DNA of 64,000 nucleotides. Origin: Marinomonas algicola (GTDB taxonomy: Bacteria > Pseudomonadota > Gammaproteobacteria > Pseudomonadales > Marinomonadaceae). This document shows positions 54,053 to 63,336 of the stretch, in pieces. The DNA lies in contig NZ_CP061941.1 of assembly GCF_014805825.1 (NCBI RefSeq), positions 1,612,001 through 1,676,000 on the forward strand. Reading direction: 5' to 3'. Position numbers and translations under genes: made by a program. The notes under the pieces were generated by a model, which saw nothing but the letters and a program-made list of their open reading frames with translations, was not told where the DNA came from and ran no database searches. Within the stretch, counting starts at the first letter, position 1. Each line of letters begins with the position of its first letter.

Positions 54053-55405
54053 CTAAATAAGAAATATAGTTGCTAATCCAAGAAAGGAAAGAAATCCTAC
54101 AACGTCAGTTACTGTGGTAAGGATTACGCTTCCTGCAAGGGCTGGGTCTATGCCTAAGCGATTTAGTGCTATGGGCAAAAGTGTGCCTGTAAGAGCGGCA
54201 AACAGAAGGTTAATCATGATTGCGCCCGCTATGATATAGGCTATCTCAAGGTTGTCAAACCAGAATGCTGTTAATGCGGCGACAACCGTAGCCCAAAGTA
54301 TACCATTTAATAAGCCTACGATGATCTCTCGGTTGAGTAGCCAGCGAGTATTTGTTGAACCTATTTGTCCTAGGGCGATGCCTCGTATAACTAATGTTAG
54401 TACTTGGGAGCCTGCAATTCCACCCATACTGGCAACAATTGGCATTAATATAGCCAGTGCAACGACTTGATCAAGTGTGCCTTGAAAAAGCCCAATGACG
54501 TAAGAGGCTATGAAAGCCGTAATTAAATTAATACCAAGCCAAACCGCTCGCCTTCTGGTCGTCTTCATGACAGGAGAAAAGGTGTCTTCGTCGTCGTCAA
54601 GGCCCGCCATACTCAGCATAGAGTGCTCAGCTTCGTCACGGATAACATCAACAACATCATCTATGGTTATTCGGCCAAGTAACTTTCCACTTTTTTCGTC
54701 GATTACTGGCGCTGAAACCAGATCTAACTTTTCAAATACCTGTGCGACTTCTCTGGCTGATGTATTGGATGTTATTACCGTAGTCTCGGTATCCATAATT
54801 TCGCGTATAGTAGCGTTTGTATCGGCTACTAATAACTTTGTTAATGGCAGTGTGCCTAAAAAGCGGTCTGAGCGGCTGACAACTAATAAGTTATCAGTCA
54901 TATCGGGTAGTTTCTTATGTCTTCTGAGGAAACGAAATACAATGTCAACGGTTATATTTGGGCGTATGGTAATTGTATCTGTATTCATTAAGCCACCAGC
55001 GGAGTCTTCTGGGTAGCTTAGTAGGGCTTCAACTCGTAATCTATTCTGTGCTGACATGGAGGCCAGCACTTCTTTAACAATTTTTTCTGGTAAGTGTTGT
55101 AGCATGTCAGCGAGGTCATCGGTCTCGAATTGCTCTGACACAGCTAAGAGTTGTTTAGTATCCATTTTTTTAAGGAAAGGAATACTAATGTCTTCAGTTA
55201 AATATTGAAGGATTTCACCTTCGTTTTTGCTATCAATTAGGTCCCAAAGAAGTTGTCTCTCTTTAGGGGGGGATGACTCTAATAAGCGAGCGACGTCTTG
55301 AGCCGGTAACGCGCCATTTAATAAATAGCGTATTTGGGAAGTGGTGCCAGCCTCAAGTGAGGCTGTTACGGCTTTTAGATGTGTTAGCGTCGCTTGCTCT
55401 GACAT
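54053..55405 (-). CDS. mgtE: Magnesium transporter MgtE
   Basis: A 450-residue magnesium channel. The N-terminal superhelical domain (residues about 25-125) is followed by two CBS domains (about 130-250) that sense cytoplasmic Mg2+, then five helices (about 285-450) with LNLITAFIASYVIGLFQGTL and MPIVASMGGIAGSQVLTLVI, the pore region with the conserved P and GN/GS motif. It lies downstream of ptsO and upstream of darP on the same strand. Confidence 0.95.
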   Translation of the reverse strand: MSEQATLTHLKAVTASLEAGTTSQIRYLLNGALPAQDVARLLESSPPKERQLLWDLIDSKNEGEILQYLTEDISIPFLKKMDTKQLLAVSEQFETDDLADMLQHLPEKIVKEVLASMSAQNRLRVEALLSYPEDSAGGLMNTDTITIRPNITVDIVFRFLRRHKKLPDMTDNLLVVSRSDRFLGTLPLTKLLVADTNATIREIMDTETTVITSNTSAREVAQVFEKLDLVSAPVIDEKSGKLLGRITIDDVVDVIRDEAEHSMLSMAGLDDDEDTFSPVMKTTRRRAVWLGINLITAFIASYVIGLFQGTLDQVVALAILMPIVASMGGIAGSQVLTLVIRGIALGQIGSTNTRWLLNREIIVGLLNGILWATVVAALTAFWFDNLEIAYIIAGAIMINLLFAALTGTLLPIALNRLGIDPALAGSVILTTVTDVVGFLSFLGLATIFLI

Positions 55406-55429
55406 AATGACTTTTCTTAAATTGAAGGT

Positions 55430-55699
55430 CTATTCACCCTCACCAAAGCGGTTATTAATAAGCTCAATAATGGCTGTTAATGCAAGCTCTTCATCTTCAC
55501 CATTTGCTTTGATAGTGATTTCAGTACCTTTACCTGCCGCTAACATCATCATGGCCATAATGCTTTTGCCATCTACGTTACGACCATCCTTTTCAATGGT
55601 GATATCACAGCTGAATTTAGATGTGGTTTCCACCAGTTTACCTGCCGCTCGTGCATGCAGTCCTAACTTGTTAATTATAGTAATAGATTGTTCTTGCAT
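55430..55699 (-). CDS. ptsO: Phosphocarrier NPr (HPr-like)
   Basis: An 89-residue HPr-like protein of the nitrogen-related phosphotransferase system. The phospho-acceptor H15 lies in NKLGLHARAAGKLVET, and the regulatory serine region is GRNVDGKSIMAMMML. It passes phosphate from EI-Ntr to EIIA-Ntr (ptsN, just upstream, 2 bases away). rapZ, normally between ptsN and ptsO, is missing. Confidence 0.93.
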   Translation of the reverse strand: MQEQSITIINKLGLHARAAGKLVETTSKFSCDITIEKDGRNVDGKSIMAMMMLAAGKGTEITIKANGEDEELALTAIIELINNRFGEGE

Positions 55700-55701
55700 G
55701 T

Positions 55702-56157
55702 TTATCCTTGTAGCAGTTTTTCAAATGCTGCAAATAGTGATTCATTAGTTTGCGCTTCTCTTAAAGCGTTTAACCCATTGGGTGACTGTGCTAATTGTGC
55801 AATTTGAGCAAGTGTCGAGAGATGGGCGTCGCATTCACTTGGCGGTACAATGAGTGCAAAAATCAAATCTATAGGTTTTCTGTCTATAGAGTCAAAATCA
55901 ATAGAGCTTTCTAACGACATAACTAATATTGCAGCATGATTAGCCGACTCTAATCGACAATGCGGGATAGCGATGCCTTCCCCGATTCCCGTACTACCAA
56001 GTTTTTCTCTGGCTAATAGTCCCGCGTAGATTGCATTTTCGTCACAATGTAATCTGTTTGATACCGCACTTGCTATATTTTCCAGTACTCTTTTTTTGCT
56101 GATAATCTTCTGTTTTGCCAGAGTCAATTCTGGTTTTAACATAGTAATAAGTGACAT
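55702..56157 (-). CDS. ptsN: Nitrogen regulatory EIIA protein PtsN
   Basis: A 151-residue EIIA-Ntr protein. The active histidine H66 is in GEGIAIPHCRLES, and the domain LDLIFALIVPPSECDAHLS is typical. PtsN controls potassium and nitrogen responses according to its phosphorylation state. It follows rpoN by 17 bases, with no hpf gene between, unlike in most gammaproteobacteria. It is complete. Confidence 0.95.
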   Translation of the reverse strand: MSLITMLKPELTLAKQKIISKKRVLENIASAVSNRLHCDENAIYAGLLAREKLGSTGIGEGIAIPHCRLESANHAAILVMSLESSIDFDSIDRKPIDLIFALIVPPSECDAHLSTLAQIAQLAQSPNGLNALREAQTNESLFAAFEKLLQG

Positions 56158-56174
56158 GAGTCTTTTATCCAGTA

Positions 56175-57644
56175 TTAAACTAATCGTTTTCTTTCGTTTG
56201 AAGGAGGAATGTTCATTGCTTCTCTGTATTTTGCAACCGTTCTCCTTGCTACATTAATCCCTTGTTCTTCTAGAATGGTGGCTAATTTATTGTCACTTAA
56301 TGGTTTCTTAGCAGGTTCTTCGGCAACAAGTTTTTTTATCATAGCGCGGATTGCTGTGGAAGAGCATTCTCCGCCTGAAGCCGTATTTACATGGCTTGAG
56401 AAAAAATATTTTAATTCGAATATTCCTTTCGGTGTATGCATGTATTTTTGCGTGGTCACGCGGGAAATAGTGGATTCGTGCATGCCCACTTCTTCGGCAA
56501 CATCATGCAATACCATCGGCTTCATTGCTTCCTCGCCTTGCTCGAAAAAGTCTATCTGTTTTTCAACAATACAGCTAGCCACTTTTAGTAGTGTTTCATT
56601 GCGGCTTTGTAAACTCTTTATAAACCACTTGGCTTCTTGAAGTGAGTTTTTTATGTATGTTGCGTCCTCAGTATTCTTCAGAGTATTTGCCATTGTTGAA
56701 TAGGTTTTGTTGATTTTTACTGGCGGTAGAGCGTCGTTGTTTAACTCAACCTGCCATTCACCATTTTTCTTCTTAACTGAGACATCTGGTATAACATAAT
56801 CTGTGTCATCTGCATCAATTAAACTGCCTGGCCTTGGGTTGAGCTGCTGTATTAAATGAATAACGTCTTTTAATGTATCTTCTTTTAGTTTCGCGCGTCT
56901 ACAAAGCTGGGAAAAATCTCGGTTACCTAAGAGGTTTAGATAGTGATCAACTACCGTTTTTGTATTTTTATACAAAGGGTGTGTTGAATAGGCTTCAAGT
57001 TGAACCAGCAAGCATTCTCGCAAATCAACGGAACATACCCCCACAGGGTCAAAGCGTTGTAGTCTATGTTGAACAGCAACAACTTCGTCTTCTTCTAAAT
57101 CTTCAATGGTTCCCTGAAGAGAATCCCATATTTCATGCAGTGAGGCACCTAGGTAACCATCTGGTTGAACGCTTTCAATAAAAGAATAGGCAATTTCAAT
57201 ATCTCTGTCTGACATCGTAGTCAGGTTAAGTTGCCATATTAAGTGATCCTGAATGCTCTCAGAAGCGGAATTGCGACTTTCAAAATCAAAATCCCCTTCG
57301 AAACCTTGGGATTCAGACACGGCCGCGGAGCTTTGAAAGGTGTCTTCCCATGAGCTATCAATAGAGAGCTCTTCTGGAATACTATCCGTCCATTCAGATT
57401 CAATTGTGGCTTCTTCACTTGGCTGAGTTTCTGGCTCCTCTTGCTTTTTTTGTTCAGATTCGTTTGCCGTTGTCTCAGATGAGCTTTGTTCATCGTCAAT
57501 TTCTAATAGGGGGTTTGACTCAAGAAATTCATGTATTTCTTGTTGTAAATCTATTGTAGAAAGCTGCAATAAGCGAATAGCTTGTTGTAGCTGCGGGGTC
57601 ATGGTCAGTTGCTGACCCATTTTCAACTGTAGAGACTGCTTCAT
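56175..57644 (-). CDS. rpoN: RNA polymerase sigma-54 factor
   Basis: A 489-residue sigma factor. The N-terminal activator-interaction region is QLKMGQQLTMTPQLQQAIRL, an acidic region (residues 50-120) follows, then core-binding, the helix-turn-helix EEVGMHESTISRVTTQKYMH and the RpoN box ARRTVAKYREAMNIPPS near the C-terminus. All parts are present. It lies between lptB and ptsN. The acidic region II is rather long and rich in glutamate and serine, a known variable part. Confidence 0.97.
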   Translation of the reverse strand: MKQSLQLKMGQQLTMTPQLQQAIRLLQLSTIDLQQEIHEFLESNPLLEIDDEQSSSETTANESEQKKQEEPETQPSEEATIESEWTDSIPEELSIDSSWEDTFQSSAAVSESQGFEGDFDFESRNSASESIQDHLIWQLNLTTMSDRDIEIAYSFIESVQPDGYLGASLHEIWDSLQGTIEDLEEDEVVAVQHRLQRFDPVGVCSVDLRECLLVQLEAYSTHPLYKNTKTVVDHYLNLLGNRDFSQLCRRAKLKEDTLKDVIHLIQQLNPRPGSLIDADDTDYVIPDVSVKKKNGEWQVELNNDALPPVKINKTYSTMANTLKNTEDATYIKNSLQEAKWFIKSLQSRNETLLKVASCIVEKQIDFFEQGEEAMKPMVLHDVAEEVGMHESTISRVTTQKYMHTPKGIFELKYFFSSHVNTASGGECSSTAIRAMIKKLVAEEPAKKPLSDNKLATILEEQGINVARRTVAKYREAMNIPPSNERKRLV

Positions 57645-57718
57645 AGAGAAACGCTTTTTGTTTGATTATGTTGGAACGAGTTATGCATAGTACTCCCTTT
57701 TATTGGGAAATTAAAAGA

Positions 57719-58444
57719 TTAAAGGCGGAAGTTCTCACCTAAATAAACCTTTTTTACTTGTTCATTGTTGATAATGGTCTCAGCATCGCCCGAAGCGATG
57801 ATATGGCCGTTTCCGACAATGTAAGCTTTGTCGCAAATATCAAGGGTTTCCCTTACATTATGGTCTGTAATAAGAACCCCAATGCCGCTTTCTTGTAATT
57901 GCCTAATGATTTGTTTTATATCGCCAACAGAGATAGGGTCAACACCTGCAAAAGGTTCGTCTAATAATATAAATTTAGGGTTGGTTGCTAGGGCTCTGGC
58001 TATTTCTGCTCGTCGTCGCTCGCCTCCAGAAAGAGCCATGCCTAAATTCTTTCTAATATGAGTAATATGAAATTCTTCGAGAAGTTTTTCAAGTTCTTCT
58101 TTACGCTGTGTGTCTGTTAGGTCTTTTCTGGTTTCTAAAATGGCAAGGATATTGTTCTCAACAGACATTTTTCGAAATATAGACGCTTCCTGCGGAAGGT
58201 AGCCAATGCCTTTTTGAGCTCTAGAGTGCATGGCCAATGTCGTTACAGGTTCTCCATCAATATATATTTCACCGTTATCATTTTTAACCATGCCTACTAT
58301 CATATAAAAACAAGTGGTTTTACCTGCTCCATTAGGACCCAGAAGACCAACGGCTTCACCGGACTCGACAGAAAGAGATACGTCAATTACGACAGGTCTT
58401 TTTTTATAGCTTTTCGCTAAGTTTTTAGCTTCCAGTAATGCCAT
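57719..58444 (-). CDS. lptB: LPS export ABC transporter ATP-binding protein LptB
   Basis: A 241-residue ATPase driving LPS extraction from the inner membrane with LptF/G. Walker A GPNGAGKTT (residues 36-44), signature LSGGERRRAEIARALA, Walker B FILLDEPFAGVDP and switch ITDHNVRETLDICD are intact. The start overlaps the lptA stop by one base. LptF and LptG are elsewhere, as usual. Confidence 0.97.
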   Translation of the reverse strand: MALLEAKNLAKSYKKRPVVIDVSLSVESGEAVGLLGPNGAGKTTCFYMIVGMVKNDNGEIYIDGEPVTTLAMHSRAQKGIGYLPQEASIFRKMSVENNILAILETRKDLTDTQRKEELEKLLEEFHITHIRKNLGMALSGGERRRAEIARALATNPKFILLDEPFAGVDPISVGDIKQIIRQLQESGIGVLITDHNVRETLDICDKAYIVGNGHIIASGDAETIINNEQVKKVYLGENFRL

Positions 58445-58959
58445 TATTTACCTTCTTGTGTTTGCGGTAATAAAGTCATATTTACTCGACCTGAATCATC
58501 CCTTCGAGCTGTGAAGGTGCCTTTATCTATCATGTATTGAATGAAGTCAGCATTGATTTCGTCACCTTTAAGCTTTACGTAGCTTTGTCCACTTAATTCA
58601 AGCGTAGCGTCGGTTGTTTGATAACGAATTTTATCTCCATGGCTAATTATATGATTCCCATCTTCATCGATTTGTTGGCTGAATTTTGCAGGTGATCCCG
58701 TTGCATCCAGTTGGCGAAACTGGTTGGTGTCTGTTGAGCTTGTAACTTTTAGGTAATCGGCTTGAATGAAAATGGAGCCTTGCTTAACAGTGACATTACC
58801 TTCGTAAATCGCTATCCCAGAGCCCTGGTCAAAATAGGCCTTGTCAGCCGCAATGTTTAAGGGGCTTTGCAAGTCATTATCCAACGCGTAACTTAGCGTG
58901 CTAGAAGTCAGGATGGCGAGCGCTATCAATCTTTTATTTAGCTGTTTTATATTGACCAT
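58444..58959 (-). CDS. lptA: Periplasmic LPS bridge protein LptA
   Basis: A 171-residue periplasmic protein that forms the beta-jellyroll bridge carrying LPS between LptC and LptD. A signal peptide ends near residue 25 (TLSYALDND). The body shows LNIAADKAYFDQGSGIAIYE, GNVTVKQGSIFIQADYLKV and YQTTDATLELSGQSYVKL, typical OstA-type strands. GGAGAAGTAA precedes the ATG. It overlaps lptC by 26 bases and lptB by one. Confidence 0.94.
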   Translation of the reverse strand: MVNIKQLNKRLIALAILTSSTLSYALDNDLQSPLNIAADKAYFDQGSGIAIYEGNVTVKQGSIFIQADYLKVTSSTDTNQFRQLDATGSPAKFSQQIDEDGNHIISHGDKIRYQTTDATLELSGQSYVKLKGDEINADFIQYMIDKGTFTARRDDSGRVNMTLLPQTQEGK

Positions 58960-59494
58960 TTACTTCTCCGCTAAATGCAACAGTTTCGTCATTTATATTT
59001 ACGCCAATATCAGTGGCTTGGGTTTTGCCTGATTCAGACAATAATGAGGCATTACCAGTAGCAAAAATTTCTTGCTTGGTTTCGCTGTAAAGTATTTTAT
59101 CCGCGCTTAAATGAACGGTGTTACCAGATTTGCTGGTGTGAACTATCTCACTACGGCCGTATAAATTAATCTCTTTTGTGGAGTCGTTAATCAGTCCTGA
59201 ATCGCTTTTTGCGACCCAACTGCCACCTTGTTGTGATTCTGACATATTTGGCTGTTGAAGATAAGACTCATTTGCTTCGTTGTAGTGCTTGAGTTCTTTG
59301 GCGCTTAATGTTTCGACCTTGTTACCACTTATGTCAAATGCCACTATTTTAAAATCCGTAATAAAATAGTCTGGTGCACTATCAAGTGCTTCGGCTTCAA
59401 TTAAAGATTGTTTTGGGGTCAGACCCATATAAAATGCCAAGAAGAATAGCAATAGTCCACCTAATAACAGTGGTAAGAGTTGCCATTTTTTCAT
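58934..59494 (-). CDS. lptC: Inner-membrane LPS transport protein LptC
   Basis: A 186-residue bitopic protein with one N-terminal helix (residues 7-26) and a periplasmic jellyroll that takes LPS from LptB2FG and gives it to LptA. Marks include DYFITDFKIVAFDISGNKVE and the strand region YLQQPNMSESQQGGSWVAKS. It begins 35 bases after yrbG ends; kdsC, which usually precedes lptC, is absent here. Confidence 0.92.
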   Translation of the reverse strand: MKKWQLLPLLLGGLLLFFLAFYMGLTPKQSLIEAEALDSAPDYFITDFKIVAFDISGNKVETLSAKELKHYNEANESYLQQPNMSESQQGGSWVAKSDSGLINDSTKEINLYGRSEIVHTSKSGNTVHLSADKILYSETKQEIFATGNASLLSESGKTQATDIGVNINDETVAFSGEVNGQYKTAK

Positions 59495-59528
59495 TTTGTT
59501 ACCTTGTTTTTCAATTGATTCACGTTAC

Positions 59529-60491
59529 TTAGATAGTGCTCGATTGATAAAGGGTGAATAAATACACTAGGTAGCCAATTATTAGAGGAGCACCAACCCA
59601 TTTTGGGATTGCCGTTCGTTTTTTAGAATTAAAAAATACGATTAACAAACAAAATAGCATCGTCAAACCAAGAACCCATACGTAATCACGGTAAAAAACA
59701 TTGCTTTCAATGAAGCTTGGGGCCAGTAATGCAGGTAAGGGAAGTACTGTGGCTAAATTAAAAAGATTCGACCCTAAAATATTACCAATAGCCATGTCAT
59801 GATGGCCTTTCTTTACGCTCGTTATTGAGGCCGCTAACTCAGGTAGGCTGGTACCTATTGCCACAATAGTCAGTCCAATCAGCAGTTCGCTGACACCAAA
59901 AAATTGAGCGATACCAATGGCACCCCAAACAAGCAGTTTTGAGCTGCCGATTAAAGCAATCAAGCCAAGAATAGCGATCAGAAGAGATTTTCCTAGACTT
60001 GCTGTCTCGGCGTCTGGTAATTCTTCGCTCAGCTCTTCTTCTAAGTTTTTACTGCCACGTAGCAATAAGGTTAGCACGACAATAAAAGCGATAACTAAAA
60101 TGACACCATCTGAAATGCTTAGGTGTAGATCGTAAAGTAGAGCGCCAACCAGTAAGGTGATGAACATTAACAAGGGCACCTCTTTGGTAGATAGCCCTTG
60201 TTTAATTGAAATGGCGCTTATAAAAAGTGTTGAGCCAAAAACTAAAGCAATATTGGCGATATTAGAGCCTAGTACATTGCCTATTGCTATTTCTGGGGCA
60301 CCATCAAGTGAGGCGATTGCTGAAACCACCATTTCAGGTGCGGATGTTCCTAATGCGATAAGAGTTAGGCCAATGATGATAGGGCTAATGTTAAGTTTTT
60401 CAGCCACTAGAGCTGAATGTTCAATGAACTTGTCTGAACTTATAACCAGTATTATTAAGCCAGAGATTAGTGCGGCAATAAAAAGTAGCAT
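59529..60491 (-). CDS. yrbG: CaCA-family Na+/Ca2+ antiporter YrbG
   Basis: A 320-residue inner-membrane exchanger of two homologous halves. The alpha-repeat motifs are GLTLIALGTSAPEMVVSAIA, then GNVLGSNIANIALV, and in the second half GLTIVAIGTSLPELAASITS, then GNILGSNLFNLATV. About ten helices. In E. coli yrbG lies between mlaF and kdsD; here it neighbours lptC directly. It is divergent from the mla operon. Confidence 0.93.
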   Translation of the reverse strand: MLLFIAALISGLIILVISSDKFIEHSALVAEKLNISPIIIGLTLIALGTSAPEMVVSAIASLDGAPEIAIGNVLGSNIANIALVFGSTLFISAISIKQGLSTKEVPLLMFITLLVGALLYDLHLSISDGVILVIAFIVVLTLLLRGSKNLEEELSEELPDAETASLGKSLLIAILGLIALIGSSKLLVWGAIGIAQFFGVSELLIGLTIVAIGTSLPELAASITSVKKGHHDMAIGNILGSNLFNLATVLPLPALLAPSFIESNVFYRDYVWVLGLTMLFCLLIVFFNSKKRTAIPKWVGAPLIIGYLVYLFTLYQSSTI

Positions 60492-60660
60492 TTAGTGTTT
60501 AACTCTCAGTTTTCGTAAGGAGTGTTATTTAATGAAGTTTATGAAGTAAATTCAAGACTTAACCGATGTTTATGTCGAGATAAATCCTTTCTATTTGCAT
60601 TCTCTTTAACTTATGACGATGGTAGTATCGCAATACTGAGTTTGAGAGAAGGAAAGGTCT

Positions 60661-61461
60661 TTGTCAGAATTCTATGTAGATATCCAAGGTATGAGTTTTT
60701 CTCGAGGCAACAGAGAAATCTATAAAAATGTTTCCATACAAATCCCCAAAGGCAAAATTACCGCTATTATGGGCCCAAGTGGAACGGGTAAAACAACCTT
60801 ACTTCGCTTAATTGGTGGACAGTTATTTCCTTCTATCGGGAGCGTTTTAGTAGATGGTAAGAATGTTCCTTTAATTTCTCGAACTGAACTTTACACTCTG
60901 CGTAAAAAGATCGGAATGTTGTTTCAAAGTGGCGCTTTATTTTCGGATATCAGTGTTTTCGAAAACGTCGCTTTCCCTTTGAGAGAACATACAAATTATA
61001 AGGAAGAGACAATACGAGACATTGTCTTAATGAAATTGGAAAGCGTCGGTTTGAGAGGGGCGGCTCAGTTAATGCCTTCAGAGCTTTCCGGTGGGATGGC
61101 ACGTCGTGCGGCTTTAGCTCGAGCGATCGCCCTAGACCCTGAGCTGGTTTTGTATGATGAGCCTTTTGCAGGGCAAGATCCGATATCGATGGGGGTTGTT
61201 GTTGAGCTTATAAAGCGTTTGAATGATTCTGTTGGAATTACATCGGTTTTAGTGTCACATGATGTTACAGAATCATTGTCCATTGCAGACTATGTTTATA
61301 TTATTTCGAATGCCTGTGTGGTTGCTCAAGGGACGCCAGAAGAAATTCGTTGTTCTGATGATGAAAGAGTTGTGCAGTTTTTGGGTGGTTTGCCCGATGG
61401 TCCTGTACCGTTTCATTATCCGGCAAATTCATATAAAGCGGATTTGGACTTGGAGAGGTAA
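60661..61461 (+). CDS. mlaF: Phospholipid ABC transporter ATP-binding protein MlaF
   Basis: A 266-residue ATPase of the Mla system, which keeps the outer membrane asymmetric by moving phospholipids. Walker A is GPSGTGKTTL (38-47), signature LSGGMARRAALARAIALDPE and Walker B LVLYDEPFAGQDP, all typical of MlaF. The start is TTG at 60661 after a strong GAGAAGGAAAGG. It is the first gene of mlaFEDCB and is divergent from yrbG with about 170 bases between. Confidence 0.95.
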   Translation: MSEFYVDIQGMSFSRGNREIYKNVSIQIPKGKITAIMGPSGTGKTTLLRLIGGQLFPSIGSVLVDGKNVPLISRTELYTLRKKIGMLFQSGALFSDISVFENVAFPLREHTNYKEETIRDIVLMKLESVGLRGAAQLMPSELSGGMARRAALARAIALDPELVLYDEPFAGQDPISMGVVVELIKRLNDSVGITSVLVSHDVTESLSIADYVYIISNACVVAQGTPEEIRCSDDERVVQFLGGLPDGPVPFHYPANSYKADLDLER

Positions 61462-62243
61462 TGAAAAACCTAACAAAAGTAGGCGCAAGTGTATTCGATT
61501 GGCTTGAATCAATTGGTCGGGCTGGATTGCTCTTGTTTCAATCGGTTTTCCATAGGCCGAAATCACTTGTTGGTGCGTTGGCGTTGCTAAATAAACAGAT
61601 TTATTCTGTGGGTGTTCTTTCGCTGGTTATTGTCGTCGTTTCGGGGTTGTTCATTGGGATGGTTTTATCCCTTCAAGGGTACTCTATCTTAGTTAAATTT
61701 AGCTCTGAGCAATCCGTTGGCCAACTGGTTGCCTTAACTTTGTTAAGAGAATTAGGTCCTGTCGTAACTGCCTTATTATTTGCTGGCCGTGCCTGTTCTG
61801 CTTTAACGGCTGAGATTGGTTTGATGAAAGCAACTGAGCAATTGTCTAGCCTCGAAATGATGGGAGTAGACCCTTATAGGCGAGTAATCGCACCTCGTTT
61901 TATTGCTGGGCTAATTTGTCTTCCTATATTGAGTATTGTTTTCTCAATGGTTGGTATAATGGGGGGAGAATTTGTGGCCGTCGATTGGCTTGGCATTCAT
62001 GATGGTAGCTTTTGGAGTTTGATGCAGCAATCGGTGATATTTAGTAATGATGTTTTAAATGGGGTAATAAAGTCATTTTGTTTTGCAATTGCCGTGACTT
62101 GGATTGCTGTCTATCAAGGATACGAATGTGTTCCTACATCAGAAGGAATTGGCAAGGCGACAACAACAACGGTTGTTTTGGGGTCATTATCAGTTTTGGC
62201 GTTAGACTTTGTTTTGACAGCCGCAATGTTTGGGGATTTTTAA
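61461..62243 (+). CDS. mlaE: Phospholipid ABC transporter permease MlaE
   Basis: A 260-residue inner-membrane permease with five to six helices. The motif ALTLLRELGPVVTALLFAGR, then ACSALTAEIGLMKATEQLSS, then LEMMGVDPYRRVIAPR, is diagnostic for MlaE/TTG2B. Its ATG overlaps the mlaF stop by one base. Confidence 0.95.
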   Translation: MKNLTKVGASVFDWLESIGRAGLLLFQSVFHRPKSLVGALALLNKQIYSVGVLSLVIVVVSGLFIGMVLSLQGYSILVKFSSEQSVGQLVALTLLRELGPVVTALLFAGRACSALTAEIGLMKATEQLSSLEMMGVDPYRRVIAPRFIAGLICLPILSIVFSMVGIMGGEFVAVDWLGIHDGSFWSLMQQSVIFSNDVLNGVIKSFCFAIAVTWIAVYQGYECVPTSEGIGKATTTTVVLGSLSVLALDFVLTAAMFGDF

Positions 62244-62244
62244 C

Positions 62245-62712
62245 ATGAGAAACAAGCAAGTTGAGTTGCTCGTTGGTGCATTTGTAGTACTGGGCTGTGC
62301 TGCTTTAGCCTATTTGGCTATTCAGGTGAGTGGGTTGGCGTTTTCGGATAAAAAAGCGTCCTATCAAATTGTGGCTAGATTTGATGATATTGGTGGATTG
62401 ACTCAAAGAGCAAAAGTATCGGTTGCAGGGGTGACGGTTGGTAGTGTAGAGAGTATTTCTCTAGACAAAGAGTTATATATGGCGCTGGTGACCATGAATA
62501 TAGATAAAGATGTGGATAATTTGCCAACTGACAGTGCGGCGGCTATTTTAACTAGCGGTTTGTTGGGGGAGAAATACATAGGTATATCGATAGGGGCGGA
62601 AGATACTTATCTCACTGAGGGAGAAGAAATTTATGATACTCAGTCGGCGCTTGTGTTAGAAAACTTAATTAGTCAGTTTCTGTTTAACTCTACTTCAGGG
62701 GATAGTAAATAA
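62245..62712 (+). CDS. mlaD: MCE-domain phospholipid carrier MlaD
   Basis: A 155-residue protein with an N-terminal helix (residues 7-28) and one MCE domain (about 38-117). The segment ARFDDIGGLTQRAKVSVAGV, then GVTVGSVESISLD, is typical. GGGGA and the family N-terminus MRNKQVELLVGAFV favour the ATG at 62245 rather than one five codons upstream. A homohexamer of MlaD sits on MlaE. It overlaps mlaC by one base. Confidence 0.95.
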   Translation: MRNKQVELLVGAFVVLGCAALAYLAIQVSGLAFSDKKASYQIVARFDDIGGLTQRAKVSVAGVTVGSVESISLDKELYMALVTMNIDKDVDNLPTDSAAAILTSGLLGEKYIGISIGAEDTYLTEGEEIYDTQSALVLENLISQFLFNSTSGDSK

Positions 62713-63332
62713 TGTTTAATCTTGTTTGTAGGTATGCGGCTTCATTCTTTATGGTCTTCTTGTGCGCACATGTGTATGCGAATGAGGAGGCGAGAAAGAC
62801 AGTAATAAATGTTGTCGATCAATTTAACGTAGAAATAGTGCAGGATAAACTGTTTCTAGCAAAAAATAGAGGTGAATTGGTCAAACGAGTAGACGCTATT
62901 TTGTCGCCTGTTATTAATTTTGATGATTTTTCCAAAAAAGTCATGGGTAAGTACTATAGAAGAGCAACTGCTGAGCAAAGGCAGCGTTTTGCTATCGTTA
63001 CAAAGGACACTTTGTTAGATACATATGGTGGGTCTTTGTTAGAGTTTGATAGTAGCAAAATCAAAGTATTGCCTTTGGGGCCTCAATCTGGTCGTGAGGT
63101 TAAGGTCAATGTTGAGTTTGTTACTGATGCAGGCTCTCCTATCGAGATCGATTTTTATATGGAACCTGATACGGCGTCGAGCGCTTGGTTTTTAAGTAAT
63201 GTTGTTATTAATGATATTAACTTTGGTCTGACGTTCAGAAAGCAATTTGGAATCATGGTTCAAAGTAATAAAAATAATATTGATAAAGCAATTGATGCGT
63301 GGCAGAGATCTCTTGCAAGCAAAGAAGGGTGA
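62712..63332 (+). CDS. mlaC: Periplasmic phospholipid-binding protein MlaC
   Basis: A 206-residue soluble protein that shuttles phospholipids between MlaD and the outer-membrane MlaA. A signal peptide ends near residue 23 (HVYANEEA). Marks: SPVINFDDFSKKVMGKYYRR, ATAEQRQRFAIVTKDTLLDT, and the C-terminal SWFLSNVVINDINFGLTFRKQF-like region. The start overlaps the mlaD stop (TAATG). Confidence 0.93.
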   Translation: MFNLVCRYAASFFMVFLCAHVYANEEARKTVINVVDQFNVEIVQDKLFLAKNRGELVKRVDAILSPVINFDDFSKKVMGKYYRRATAEQRQRFAIVTKDTLLDTYGGSLLEFDSSKIKVLPLGPQSGREVKVNVEFVTDAGSPIEIDFYMEPDTASSAWFLSNVVINDINFGLTFRKQFGIMVQSNKNNIDKAIDAWQRSLASKEG

Positions 63333-63336
63333 GATA

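Noticed and set aside
54510..55016. 168-residue plus-strand frame inside mgtE
   Set aside because: It is low-complexity (Ser/Thr-rich) and antisense to the CBS domains of MgtE.
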